From Phytoseiulus persimilis (lineage: Eukaryota > Arthropoda > Arachnida > Mesostigmata > Phytoseiidae): 64,000 nt of DNA. The stretch is taken from the NCBI GenBank assembly GCA_037576195.1, contig CM075101.1, positions 42,718,001 to 42,782,000 on the forward strand. The letters are read 5' to 3'. Under the pieces are notes generated by a model. That model saw only the letters and a program-made list of their open reading frames with translations. It ran no database searches and was not told the origin of the DNA. Of this stretch, positions 24,945-35,587 are shown one piece after another; position 1 is the stretch's first letter; the number at the start of each line of letters is the position of its first letter. A program made the position numbers and the translations under genes.

Positions 24945-25066
24945 TGAGAGATCCGCCGCTTCCCTGAGCGGATCATCATCACCATCACATAAATATGTAA
25001 TAAAGATGTCGGATCACTAGATCACGTGAATAACGAAAGCAGCCTCGTGAGTAGACGGTTATATCA
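24945..25066 (+). repeat. Gypsy 3' LTR (122 bp)
   Basis: Same length and ends as the 5' LTR (TGAGAG...TATATCA), about 95% identical. Followed directly by the target duplication CGGGG. Confidence 0.93.
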
Positions 25067-25410
25067 CGGGGAGATGAGTTAACTTCGCTCGGTTTTCCGG
25101 CGAATGACCGGCTTCCTTTTGCGCGTCGAATGCGAACCCCACGAGTCCGACCCGATACATATTGACGTTTTTACGATAACTTCTAGGAGGACCTCGAAAA
25201 AAAAACAATGGGTCATTTTCAAAACCATCTCCTGACCGCGATTTTCATCATCATAATGAAATATCATACCTTAATTTCAAATCGAAATGACCGCCTCGAT
25301 ATTCTCTATTTATCACTCTTTGATTTTCGAGGAAAGTCCAAGAATTGACGAAGGTATGGCCAAAACAAGATCGGGCTCGAAAATTCCCGACTTAAAAAAG
25401 CCACCCTGTA

Positions 25411-26495
25411 AGATTCGGTATCAATGAGCAACCGTAATCGTCGTTCACTGCTGATATCTCAGGTGCTCTCAGACGGTACCGCAGAGAAGTCGGGGACGTA
25501 CCTCATAACTCGCCCATGGTGTTTTCCCATGACCTGACAACAAAGGCACGTAGAACGCGAACCTATTTGCATTTGTGAAAGCCTACATCACGACTCAACG
25601 ATGAAAACCGACGCGGAGAGGGCGGTTCGCATGACATTTCGATCCCAAGACGTTCCGGTCTCAAGACTTCCCGGTCTCATGATATTCCCGCGAAGCTCTC
25701 ATCAACCACGTAGTTCCAGCCCCGCTTTATGAAGTCATGGTAAATATTTATTTTCCATGCTTTCCAGGTTTTCATGTGAGTTGCAGCGGCAAACAACGGG
25801 AAACGAGTCCGGCGCTTGTGTGCGCACAAATTGGCTTGCACATTACAGCAATATGCCAGAGAGAATCACTAAGGCAGGAAACTGTAGGAGACAATAAATC
25901 CGTACATGAGGACCACAAATGATATGGAGTTGGGGCCCGAAAATGGTCCCATTGAGTGGATGCGGAGCATGAAGAAGTCACTCAGTCGGTTTTTAGGGTT
26001 AGGCATCCGTTCCTCCGAAGGATCGTCGAAATCTATGTTTTCTCAGGAGTGGGATTCGGGGAAGTTGGCTTACGTCTTGAGCGTCCTTGGCCCCATTTGA
26101 GCTGCAGCGCCTCCGCGTTCTCGTCTCATTTCAAATCAAAAAGTTCTTCTCCTCCGAAAGAACTCGATTCAGAGGCCGCATTTGCGTGAGATGACTCATT
26201 CCCAGGAAGAATTTCCCGTGAGTGGGCGCATCAAGGGGAATATCGCATCTTTTCAGTCGGTATGGTGGGCGATCGCTTTTCGACAGGTCTCGGGAGTGGA
26301 GATGCAGAGGATTTCCCGACCTCCAGTGCTGCCCTAGATGAGAAGATGAATTAAGTAGCCCGCCCGCTCGAACACGACGTGAGAAACTGCCAAAATATCA
26401 TGAAACCACCGTGTGAGCATAACCTGAACACAGTGGTATGACCTTCGCTGCCTCGCGTTCGATAAGCTCGAACGATTGTTATCGCTGTCTACCTG
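25411..26495. other. No supported gene
   Basis: Short open frames on both strands only. Presumed upstream region of the gene at 26496; I see no clear TATA box. Confidence 0.45.
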
Positions 26496-27869
26496 ATGGA
26501 GAAGTTATCTCTGTCAAGTTTGCTCGATGACAATCTGGCTTATTTCGCCGAGCCGTTTGTTCGCACCTTCGGATTCGTGATCGAAAGAACAATGCTGACA
26601 TTGTTGCCGACAGGAATCGAGACCGAATCTTCGCCTAATGGAGCCGGATTCCGGGAAGCCTCGATTGGTCTGCCGGCCGCAGCTGCTTTCGAGGAGTTCT
26701 CCCGTCCATTTTGCGCACGACTGTTCGCGCCGTGGCTCAGTGACTTGGACTCGTCTGACAAAATCCAGGTGAGTTATCTGACCGTTCCATCAGTGTAGTA
26801 GAATCGGATACGTCGAAGAACAGTCCGAGAATATTTTCGTCGTCGACAGAGCATGAAACTTCTCACAAACTGTATGGAGTTTTTACAGCTCTCGATGTAG
26901 AATGGGTGTGCTTGAATAATCCCCATATTGAGTGAGAAAGTCCTGAGAGGAAAGCCCTTTGATCGTCACTGCCAGCAGGTATCCAAATAGCCTAATCTCC
27001 AGCTGGATGTGAAGGATCACAAACGAACCGGCGCTGTGCCTCAGTCCTTACAAGTTCAAGGGAGCTTGCCGTATCCGAGGCATAGTCGCCGGTGCTGCAT
27101 GGCGACTCTTTTATGCAATGGCGCGGTGTTCGACTTCAGTGGCGGCAGACAATGCCCTACAACGCTTAAACTTCGTGAGCCGCTGGCCTCAAACGTGAAT
27201 TCACCTTGCTACGCTGTGATAAAAGACACCGAAGTGTTCGTGTCCCCGATTCCGTGCGAGAATCGGATCCACGTTTTCAACCTCTCGACGGGAGCCCTGG
27301 AGAGGTCCATTGAACTAGAACCTGCGAATAATAAATCGACTTCGCCGAACCTAATCCTGAAACGTGGACGCATCTATGTTTATCGTGCACTGGATACAAA
27401 ACTGCACGAAATTCGCTATGATCGAATCGTCGAGGTCGCCTGCACTGCTCACGAGATCATGAGCTTGCAGATAGTCGAGGAAAGGGACACATTCCGATTT
27501 CTCTACTCCGACAGAAAAGGTAGAATATTCTCTGTCCGGTCTGCCCAGGAGAAATGTTCGATCGAGCACGAGGTCAGGATCGAAGGCAGCGGATCGAATT
27601 ACCTCGTTGGTTGTTGCAAAGGCGATCTGATTCTGTGGACATCGCAGAACGAAGTTCTTGTTGTGTACAGGGACAAAACCCAGTTCAAACAGAAGATCTC
27701 CATGACGCTGTCAGTGAGGAGCTTCGTTGTAAAGGACACTCTGTACATCTGGCATCCTTCCACCATTGGCGTCTTCAGTTTGAGCACTCGGAAATTCCGG
27801 AAGCTCAAACTCGATCCTCCGTTCCACCTTTTGAAACGTACGAAGTCAACCAAGATCACATATCTGTAA
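26496..27869 (+). CDS. Hypothetical protein, beta-propeller-like, two exons
   Basis: Not recognised. Exon 1 (26496-26768) starts with a true ATG and ends ...DSSDKIQ before GTGAGT; exon 2 (27003-27869) follows an AG acceptor in phase 0. This gives a 379-aa protein. From about residue 125 the sequence is made of short beta strands in repeating groups (VFVSPIPCENRIHVFNL, RIYVYRALDTKLHEIRY, GDLILWTSQNEVLVVYR, TLYIWHPSTIGVFSL), the look of a propeller, but no WD, Kelch or F-box signature is present. If exon 1 is wrong, the protein would start at the ATG at 27099 (MATLLCNG). AATAAA-type signals near 27916 and 27956 support a transcript end. Exon 2 is the better supported part. Confidence 0.55.
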
Positions 27870-28036
27870 CTATTCACACATGAGTGATTGCGGAGAATCG
27901 CTCGACCGAGCTGCAATAAAACCGGACGAATATTGGAAGATCAAGGCGAGGGGAGAATAAAGTGCTCCATCAGTGAGCTTTCGCTGCACTGATTACGTCT
28001 CGAGGTAGCGGAGGACATTCTCAGCGACGTGACGTA

Positions 28037-28967
28037 CAGGGTGGCTTTTTTTAGTCGGGAATTTTCGAGCCCGATCTTGTTGGGCCATAACTTCGTCAAT
28101 TCTTGGACTTTCTTCGAAAATCAAAGAGTGATAAATAGAGAATATTGGGGTGGTCATTTCGATTTTGCGGTTTGCGTTCGAAGCGGATATGATGAAAATC
28201 GCGGTCAGGAGATTGTTTTGAAAATGACCCTTTTTTTTTCGAGATCCTCGTAAAAGCTATCGTAAAAACTTCAATACTTATCGGATCGGTCTCATGCGGG
28301 TCGCATTCGACGCACAAAAGGAAGCCGGTCATTTGCCAGGCTACCATTGAAGTTATCTCCTTTTTTCGAAAAATGGCAACCGATCGTATCGAGAATTCCT
28401 TTGGTGTCGAGGGTGATTTTGGCGACCGAGGGCGGAATCCTTAGCGAGGGTGATTTCCGGTGAGAATAATAAATCATCGGACCGACCTCGCAGCTCGATA
28501 TAAGGTTGATTCACCCATTTCTGAGTAATTTTCACCAAGGGAGATACCTTCGATTTTGCCTCGTTGAGGAGTTACGAGAAGAAATGCGGGGAAAATCATG
28601 GAAAACGAAATTAGCCAATGGGCAAGGCCTTGAAAAAGGGGTTGATGCCGTTTTGCGGGGAGATGAGATAACTTCGCTCGATTTTCCGGCAAATGACCGG
28701 CCTCCTTTTGCGCGACGAATGCGACCCCCACGAGCCCGATCCGATGAATATTGATGTTTTTACGATAACTTTTAGGAGGACCTCGGGAAAAAACAATGGG
28801 TCATTTTCAAAACCATCTCCTGACCGCGATTTCCATCATATCCGCCTGAATTCTGGATCAAAATGACCGCCTCGACATTCTCTATTTATATCTCCTTGAT
28901 TTTTGGAAAAAGTTATGGCCAAAACAAAATTGGGCTCGGAAATTCCCGAATTAAAAAAGCCACCCTG
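28037..28967. mobile_element. TA-flanked foldback MITE (copy 2, uninterrupted)
   Basis: 931 bp, CAGGGTGGC...GCCACCCTG, flanked by TA at 28035-28036 and 28968-28969. Terminal inverted repeats of roughly 300-330 bp surround a unique centre of about 290 bp. Same family as the element at 19755-25408 and serves as its empty-site reference: its centre-to-right-arm junction (GCGGGGAGATGAG) corresponds to the spot where the gypsy element entered copy 1. No coding capacity. Confidence 0.9.
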
Positions 28968-28969
28968 TA

Positions 28970-31119
28970 GAGTGCCATGCAATGGGGAATGCTCTCCACG
29001 CTGGGCTGAGATTCTGAGCTTGACGAAACGAATATTGTGGAGATGAACGGGCACGGTCAAGTCTGGCACGGTCTGATTCAGGAGCCTACTTTCCCGGATC
29101 AATTGTGTTACAGAGCATGTTCATTTCTCTTGATGTCCAACGCGTGGAGGAGGGAGAACGACCTCTTCTTCTATCCTTCAAATATTGGCACTCGTGAGAA
29201 ATTTTCGCTGAAAACCGAGAGCGCCACAACGGAACAGTGTCGGATGAATGGCAGACTCTGCTCGCATCTCATCTGGTGACTTTGCGAACTGCGGAAGCTA
29301 GCAAGCCGGAACTCTCGGATAAACTTTGCATGAAGGCGAAAGTTTCCCTGATTCCCAGCACACCTTGGGCACAGATTCGGTGCCATGGCTGAGTACGTTG
29401 GGCATGGATTGATCCAGGGAGTGAGGGAGATCGACATATCCGATACCCGCGGGGACTACGCGAGGGCCCGCGCATGGAACCCGCGCTTTGCGCGGCGAGA
29501 AGTGTAGGGTTGTGAGGAAGCTTTTCGAAGGGCGAAGATACTAGAGCTTGGCTGTGCAGTACTCTTTTGGCATTGCTGCGAGGAAGTACTTCCTGAGTTG
29601 AGTCTTCGGTTCAAAGGCTGACACTCCTGTAGCATTCGAAGCATCGCGTACATGGGTATCGCATTGAATCAGATTATTCCCAATCATAATAAACACAACC
29701 GCAGCCTGACCAGACCTGAGAAGCCTTGAACGACGTATTTGGTTACTTGTTGAAGACTCACGCTGCCAATTCGAGAAGTTTTCGATGGGGCTGTGGATTG
29801 CACGATTGCATGGCGTTATAGGCCTTTCCCCGGGCCTCGAATCCAGGCTGAGAGAGGTGAGAAAAGTTTCGGAGGAGTGCAAGCGGAGTCTCAAACCGAG
29901 TAAGAAAAGTCGGAAGTCAACTGCCGACACGAGGAAGTCCTGAAGACTCATCACGTGATATTCCCTCTGACGAGCAGCCGTTCCTTCCACGGGCCTCGAA
30001 GGCCACAAGCTGTCTAGCCTGTTCACATAATGGGATCATTAGACGAGTTCCCTGAATCTCCCTCAGAGCTTCAGGTTACGGAGAGTCGAAAAAAAGAAGT
30101 TCGACTCTTGCCCGAGCAAATAGGCGGGAGCTGAGTCATAGTCGCTCCCTCCTCGAATCCCATTCGTTGATATTATGTGAATCTCATGAGCTCCGAAACT
30201 CGCGTGGGACAAAGAATACGTAATGCAGCGGGAGCGGTAAATGGTGGAGTACCGTTGTGGGAGCTCGAGTTCATCGACAAGCCAGTGGCCGCTTCTCAGG
30301 AGCCGGAAAAGCGATTTCCTTTAATCGTGAATCGTCTTCCTGGGATCCTGTCCGCTCCTCGAGAAGGTCATCAACTGCTGACAGAAAGATTATCCGAAAT
30401 AATCGAAGTCCGTCGAAGTTCTGGCACTGTGAACCGCGGCGTTACAGGGTGAAGATGAATTATGTGTGCGTGTTCGATCGGAAACTATCGAGGATGATAG
30501 TGATGGCAGGATAACCCGAAATTTTCCGCTAGTTGAGCAGACTCCATCCCGAGAGAGCTATCTTGTGCTACCTTTCAAACGGTAGCGACACGTCTCCGCG
30601 GGGAGAGTCTTGAATGTTATCGAGGAACATCTTTTCTTTTGTTTCCAAAGATATGTACCATATGTTAACAGAACGGGCTGCTCATAAAAAAAATTATGCT
30701 CGCCCTTGCCGACGTCATCCCCCATCAGAGAACCTCAGGGAGCCATGTGTGGGAAATTCGTTACGAAACCATCCGACCTGGAAAGAATCATGCCAATCAA
30801 TTCCAGGTGAGGTCAGCCATAGATTCGAATTTCATTCGGTGATCAGGGAGCATTTAGGTGACCGCAATGAGGGTTTCAGGATTTCACCTCGCACACAGCT
30901 TGAGTTTCGGCAGGACAATTTTTGCCAGCCTTTGGTTTCGTCAGATCCTTGGCAATGGACGGCTACGACAGCGGACGCGGGTTCCATTTCAGATGACCGC
31001 TGTGGAGCAGTTCCATTCATGTGGAAAATCGGGATTAGATTGAACATTTCGATGTTGCTGCAGTTCGAGAATCGAGCAGTCGAAATACGAAGCTGCGATT
31101 TTGATTGATAGTCATCACA
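28970..31119. other. No supported gene
   Basis: The longest frame (29541-30026, -) has a hydrophobic stretch (AAVVFIMIGNNLI) but no splice context or family match. A further open frame at 30614-31108 (+) has no recognisable feature. I see no repeat with paired ends. Confidence 0.4.
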
Positions 31120-32066
31120 CGGCCTTCCAAAGATCCACAAATTTTGAGATCCGCGGATCCAATGAAGTAGCATCCGCGGATCTCTGCAGAAAGGATCCGC
31201 AAAGTTTCACGGTCGTCTCAAGCTGTTTCCAGCTCATTGCCTCAAATAGACTCGCAACACGCTGTCCTCGAGGCGTGGTTCAGTGCATCTTCTTTTCATA
31301 ACTTGATATGGGGGAGCATTGAGAGAAGAAAAGCCAAGTACCTACATACTATATGAGCTCTTGCATTCATGTGGCAACTCGCCAAACGAACGCATTGTTT
31401 AATTCACTGTGGAAGAACAAGCATACAATGGACTATGTACATCACAAAGCGAGTTAGGGAACTCTTGAGAGGGCTGTATCCTATCATTCTGAATTTCTCA
31501 TCTACAAATTCTTGCTCGGATCATCGGTGGATTTTGATGGCTTCCTTCTTGCCGATTCAAAAACTCTTCGGAGCATGGAAATATCGTTCAAACTTTCCGG
31601 TTTGAGGCTCACGCGGTTTCCGCTGAGGATCATTCGCAAGCTGCTGAAGTCCTGTTCGGGCTGAACGGAGGTCATATTCTGACCCCAGTACAATATGCCG
31701 GGTGCGATACTAATGGGATGTCATCTCGGAAGAGCCCTCTCCCGAGCAAAACCAGCTTACAGTCAGGTGTTGAAGCATTAACAGCTGCCTCTGAGCCACT
31801 GTGGCGCGATACAAACACACGAACAAACAAACAAAACTGAACCGGGCTCGAAAATTCCCGACATAAAAAAATCCCCAGCGAGCTACGGAACCACGGGCGA
31901 TAACCACAACAAAAGACAGGTAATCCGTGTTCTCCCCTAGGACCATTTCCTCATGGAATTTCACGATTAAATGTGCGCTGGTCTTGCGGACCCGGATCCG
32001 CGAATATCTCGTGGATCCTGCGGATTCGGATCCGCGAATATGTTGCGGATCCGCTGGAAGGGCCAG
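31120..32066. mobile_element. Degenerate hAT-like MITE with GATCCGCGGATC clusters
   Basis: Both ends carry related inverted ends (CGGCCTTCCA on the left, inverse of CTGGCCCTTCCA on the right), each followed inward by several GATCCGCG/CGCGGATC words. The flanks are TCATCACA (31112-31119) and TCATCGCA (32067-32074), a 7-of-8 match that fits the 8-bp duplication of hAT transposons. The 947-bp interior has no coding capacity and includes a fragment of the other MITE family at 31841-31874. Confidence 0.5.
31841..31874 (-). repeat. Fragment of the TA-flanked MITE terminus
   Basis: Matches the end region of the MITE at 28037-28967 (GGGCTCGAAAATTCCCGAC followed by an A-run), ending just short of the CCACCCTG tip. 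An old truncated copy. Confidence 0.65.
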
Positions 32067-32074
32067 TCATCGCA

Positions 32075-32376
32075 ACTTTTAAGAAGCGGATGGTTGGCAC
32101 TGAGAGTTTCGACACGCTATAGGGTCTGAGAACCGGTGAGGATGTGCGATTCTCTGATGTGGGGTTGAACTCATTCGTAGGGATAGCTGAGCCCATAGGC
32201 CGGCCACACCGCAAACATAGGCCATTCGAGAATTCGTCATGTTGAGCTACTCCTACCACAGCGGGAAGATTAGGGATCCCCGATGTGCGGTTGGTACTGT
32301 TGGCTCGCAATGTTTATCCGCCGCAGGGGAGGGGACTCCCCGACGACTCTGTCGTTTCGGTTACTCTGAACTCTGA
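32075..32376. other. No gene seen
   Basis: Short spacer between two transposons with no open frame of note. Confidence 0.5.
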
Positions 32377-33050
32377 TGCGTCCAGTGGCGTAGCCAGGGG
32401 GGGCGGCCTGAGCGGGCTTCAGCCCCCCCCCCCCCCCCCCCACAGGACTTCTGAGTCCATACTATTCAAGTCGAGCTTTCGAAATAAGTTTTGAATCTCA
32501 AACCTTTCGAAATGCAGCAATGTACATTATAATATGGGGAGGGCGATCCATAACGACGATCGATCCTGAGTCACATGAGGGGAGGCTCTGGGACACTCAG
32601 AGATCAGCTCTCTCGTCGGAGTGACAGGGCGATCGCGATTTTTTCCCGTAGCGTCCCCGACGGACGGAGTGCGCCGGATGCGAGTGGAATAGATTCCGCT
32701 TGACGCCTTCAAATGCGAACGCGCTGTCCACTACAGTCGTACTGAGCGCTCTCTTTGATCACAGCGTATTTGAACCTCATGGAACGGAGCATAAATAAAA
32801 GGAGACACAGCGGAATAGTCTGCTGACGAGTATCCAATTCCTTCTTCAACTCGAACTCGATGAACATTGTACACATCGTTGCGAAGGCGACAGTTGGCGG
32901 AATTTTGAAAGGATGGAAAGGGCAGTCGAGGAAGTCATCAGGCTTTGACAGCTATCCCGGGAAACAAAACATTGCTTGCGAAACATTAATCGCTTTTTCA
33001 AGTTCCTCTTCAAAGGTTCATCGCAGTGCTTCTCCCGTTCTGAATCTAGC

Positions 33051-34130
33051 ATGAAGAGACAGGAGAATATCTCCCAATTCTTCGCGAAACGCGGAGAAAC
33101 CTCTGCCAAAGTTGATTGCGTGCGCACCGATGCCTCAGCTCAGAGGAGCTCTTCCGAATGTCCATCGCAACCTTAAAAATCCAAGGTTACCAGTAATCCT
33201 CTCGACATAGGTCAATTCGTGATGACCAGAGCAACTATGCAGCTGCCCGCTCTCACTGAAGAGAGGAAACATGAAGTTCTGACAAACTGTTGGACACCGG
33301 ATGAGAGCTATAGTTTCTCGAGACTGATTCAATCGGGCCAGACTCGTACTTTCCAACTTAGTTACCTTAAAAGATGGCCGTGGTTGGCCTACAGCGGAAC
33401 GCAGGAAGGGGGTGCCTTCTGTCGCTTTTGTGTCAATTTCGCCGAGTTGAGTCAGCCGGTCGTGGAAAACAGAAGTTCCTTGGAGCTCTCGCAACGAAGC
33501 CGTTTGTCAAGTACAAAAATGCTGTACAGACATTTAAGAGCCACGAGAAGATGCTCTATCACAGAGATGCAAAGGTCGATGCTCAGAATTTTATCGAGTG
33601 GTATGCGCACAGAGATCTGTAAGATGTCAGAAGTCGAGTCTATCAGGGACGCCAGCAGCAAGTATCGAGGAACAGATCGCGATTGATACCAATTATAAAA
33701 ACGATTCTATTCTGCGGTCGGCAAAACCTCGCGCTGCGTGCTCATGACGAAAGCGGCGAAGTGGTGCGTTTGCGATCGGAGGCTAGTGGGTCAAATGACG
33801 GAAATTTCCGCGCCTTGCTCCGGTTTCGAGTCGACGCTGGCGACAGTGGTTCGGAGGAACATCTATCGGGCGGTCCAAGAAACGCCCTCTACACGAGCCC
33901 TCAGTTGCGGAATGAAATTATTGAGGCAGTCGGGAAATGTATCAGGAAGAGGATTGTTACCGAAGTTAACGCGGCGAGGTATTTCACTGTTCTCGCGGAT
34001 GAAACCAGAGATATCAGCAAGAAGGACCAACTGACCATTTGTCTGCGTTATGTTGGGTCCAATGATGCGTCGAAATTGATCAAAAAATTTTGCGAGAAAG
34101 CTTTCTTACGTTTTGCACTGTGACCAGCAA
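33051..34130 (+). pseudogene. hAT transposase, N-terminal half, broken
   Basis: Coding pieces in alternating frames: MKRQENISQFFAKRG at 33051 (a typical start for ZMYM1/KIAA1586-like transposases), then a TTF-type zinc-binding block (FQLSYLKRWPWLAYS, GGAFCRFCVNFA at 33350-33440), then the conserved TKPFVKYKNAVQTFKSHEK in another frame (33500-33620), and finally AARYFTVLADETRD with the first catalytic Asp near 33995. At least one stop (after SECPSQP, near 33175) and several frameshifts separate the pieces, so no functional protein can be made from this half as read. Confidence 0.85.
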
Positions 34131-35457
34131 GACAGGCGCTGCACTAGCCGAGAGCATCTTGCAGGTCCTACATAGTGAGGGCGTCATTGTTAGCAACATG
34201 AGGGGTCAGGGCTACGATGGGTGCAGTTCCATGAGCGGGATCCATAACGGAGTTCAGGCGGAGGTGAAGAATATCGTGCCCCAAGCTCTATATTTCCATT
34301 GTGCAAGTCATTGCCTCAATCTTGCTCTTGCACGCTCAGCGGAGCAGCCGAATATCCGGCAAATGACAGGCACCGTCGCGAGCACATGCTCTTTTATTAG
34401 TAGTTCATCACAGCGAGTCAAGCTCTTAGAAGACGCAGTAGAATCCAGCATGTCGGAAAAGAAAATACGGCGCCTCAAACCTCTATGCGCCACGCGTTGG
34501 GTTGAAACTCATAATTCTTACATCACATTCAAAGAGCTCTTGGTTCCAATTGTCAGCACTTTGTATAGGATAGCAAACGGTGGAGGAGACTCCAGTGTCC
34601 GCGCCAATGAGCTGCAATCAACGATCTGTGAACTCGAGTTCATGGTGTCCCTCTTCGTCATCGAACATTTCGTTTCTCTATTCCTTTCTCTATCGATTCA
34701 GCTGCAGTCAAAGGATCTCTATATTTTCGAGGCACGGGGAATGATCGAGAGCATGGAAACCGTGCTGAGATCAATAAGAGACAATGCAGACGAAGAATTC
34801 AGAGAGCTATTCAGGGAGGCGTCAGAAGTCTGCGCTGAGCTCGACATCGACGTCAGATCGCCACGACTCCGCGGGAGGATGACTCACAGAGAGAACCAAC
34901 CCTTGATGGACGTTGAGGAATACTTTCGTGTTTCTCTATATTTGCCCCACGCCGACCAGCTGATAGCAGAGTTCTCGTCACGTTCCCAAGGTCTTCAAGA
35001 CAGTGCGGTCAAACTTCAGTACCTGGTACCCAAATTCATACAGAAGAGTTCATTCGATGACATAACAGAGGCTTTCACTCTCTACGAGACCGACTCAAAT
35101 TGTAGTACCAGCGTGTTGCATGCTGAGTATCGACGATGGAAAGTTAAGTGGGCGAATGTTTCTCCAGATGAAAAACCAGGGAACGCGATCGATGCCCTGA
35201 ACCAGTGTTGCACGAGAAGTTTCCCGAAGATCACAATCCTCCTGCAGATCTTCGCCAAGTTACCCGTGACGACTTCCTCTGCAGAGCGAACGTTACGTTG
35301 TTTACGAGCTTTGAAAAAATACTTGAGGTCAGTAATGACTGAAAACAGGCTAAATGGGCGGGCCTCCATGAGCGTGCACCCTGAGATCACTGCCGATCCG
35401 GACGAAGTAATCGACACACTGGCCCTGAATCCAAGGAAGCTTGATTTCGTTCTTTGA
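34090..35457 (+). CDS. hAT transposase C-terminal half (intact 455-codon frame)
   Basis: The RNase H-like catalytic core continues here: the second Asp lies in RGQGYDGCSSMSG, followed by the HCASHCLNLALA and CATRWVETHNSY blocks found across DUF4371/ZMYM1-like hAT transposases. A long helical insertion region follows, and at the C-terminus the hAT dimerisation domain with its signature LLQIFAKLPVTTSSAERTL and NRLNGRASMSVH. The open frame starts inside the protein, not at a genuine start; the N-terminal half upstream is broken. Decay is uneven, with no lesion in 1.37 kb here against many in the first kilobase. Confidence 0.88.
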   Translation: MRESFLTFCTVTSKTGAALAESILQVLHSEGVIVSNMRGQGYDGCSSMSGIHNGVQAEVKNIVPQALYFHCASHCLNLALARSAEQPNIRQMTGTVASTCSFISSSSQRVKLLEDAVESSMSEKKIRRLKPLCATRWVETHNSYITFKELLVPIVSTLYRIANGGGDSSVRANELQSTICELEFMVSLFVIEHFVSLFLSLSIQLQSKDLYIFEARGMIESMETVLRSIRDNADEEFRELFREASEVCAELDIDVRSPRLRGRMTHRENQPLMDVEEYFRVSLYLPHADQLIAEFSSRSQGLQDSAVKLQYLVPKFIQKSSFDDITEAFTLYETDSNCSTSVLHAEYRRWKVKWANVSPDEKPGNAIDALNQCCTRSFPKITILLQIFAKLPVTTSSAERTLRCLRALKKYLRSVMTENRLNGRASMSVHPEITADPDEVIDTLALNPRKLDFVL

Positions 35458-35587
35458 ATTGTGTCACGGAATCACTATGGATGGTTTCTTCAGGGTGTTA
35501 CTAAATGCGTGGAAGGTTGGCAGATGGAGGAAAATTCTAGCCCCCCCCCCCCTCCCAGGGAAAATCCTGGCTGCACCACTGTGCGTC

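Larger units (their letters stand above)
20583..25066 (+). mobile_element. Ty3/gypsy LTR retrotransposon, decayed
   Basis: A 4,484-bp element with 122-bp LTRs, a 5-bp target duplication (CGGGG at 20578-20582 and 25067-25071), a putative primer-binding site right after the 5' LTR (TGGCGACGAAGA, 20707-20718) and a polypurine tract (AAGGGGGGAGA, 24934-24944) right before the 3' LTR. Internal order is gag, zinc knuckles and protease, reverse transcriptase, RNase H, integrase: the gypsy order. There is no env. At least three stop codons (about 21363, 24068, 24566) and one frameshift (about 22120) break the coding sequence, and the integrase zinc finger has lost one cysteine, so the copy cannot be autonomous as read. 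Confidence 0.95.
19755..25408. mobile_element. TA-flanked foldback MITE (copy 1), split by a gypsy element
   Basis: Starts CAGGGTGGCC and ends with the inverse GCCACCCTG, each flanked by TA, the target duplication of Tc1/mariner/IS630 transposons. Terminal inverted repeats are long (roughly 330 bp) and imperfect, so the element is essentially a foldback. It codes for nothing recognisable and would need a transposase supplied in trans. Its two parts (19755-20577 and 25067-25408, about 1.17 kb without the insert) align along their whole length with the uninterrupted copy at 28037-28967, which shows that the gypsy element landed in an existing MITE. The mariner-type assignment rests on the TA duplication and CAGGGTG start only. 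Confidence 0.85.
32383..35581 (+). mobile_element. hAT-superfamily DNA transposon (ZMYM1/DUF4371 type)
   Basis: 3,199 bp. The left end CAGTGGCGTAGCCAGG is matched by the inverse of the right end (CAGTGGTGCAGCCAGG). Both tips are followed inward by long C/G homopolymers. TGCGTC abuts each end (32377-32382 and 35582-35587): a flush 6-bp direct repeat rather than the usual 8 bp for hAT. It encodes one broken transposase on the + strand. Confidence 0.88.

Noticed and set aside
31985-32060. GGATCC-rich stretch as a regulatory or telomeric repeat
   Set aside because: The words occur only near the two ends of a 947-bp unit with matching flanks, so they are better explained as transposon subterminal repeats.
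32425-32442. Poly-C run as an assembly gap artefact
   Set aside because: A comparable C run sits just inside the opposite TIR of the same hAT element (about 35541-35552), so it is part of the transposon, though its exact length may be unreliable.
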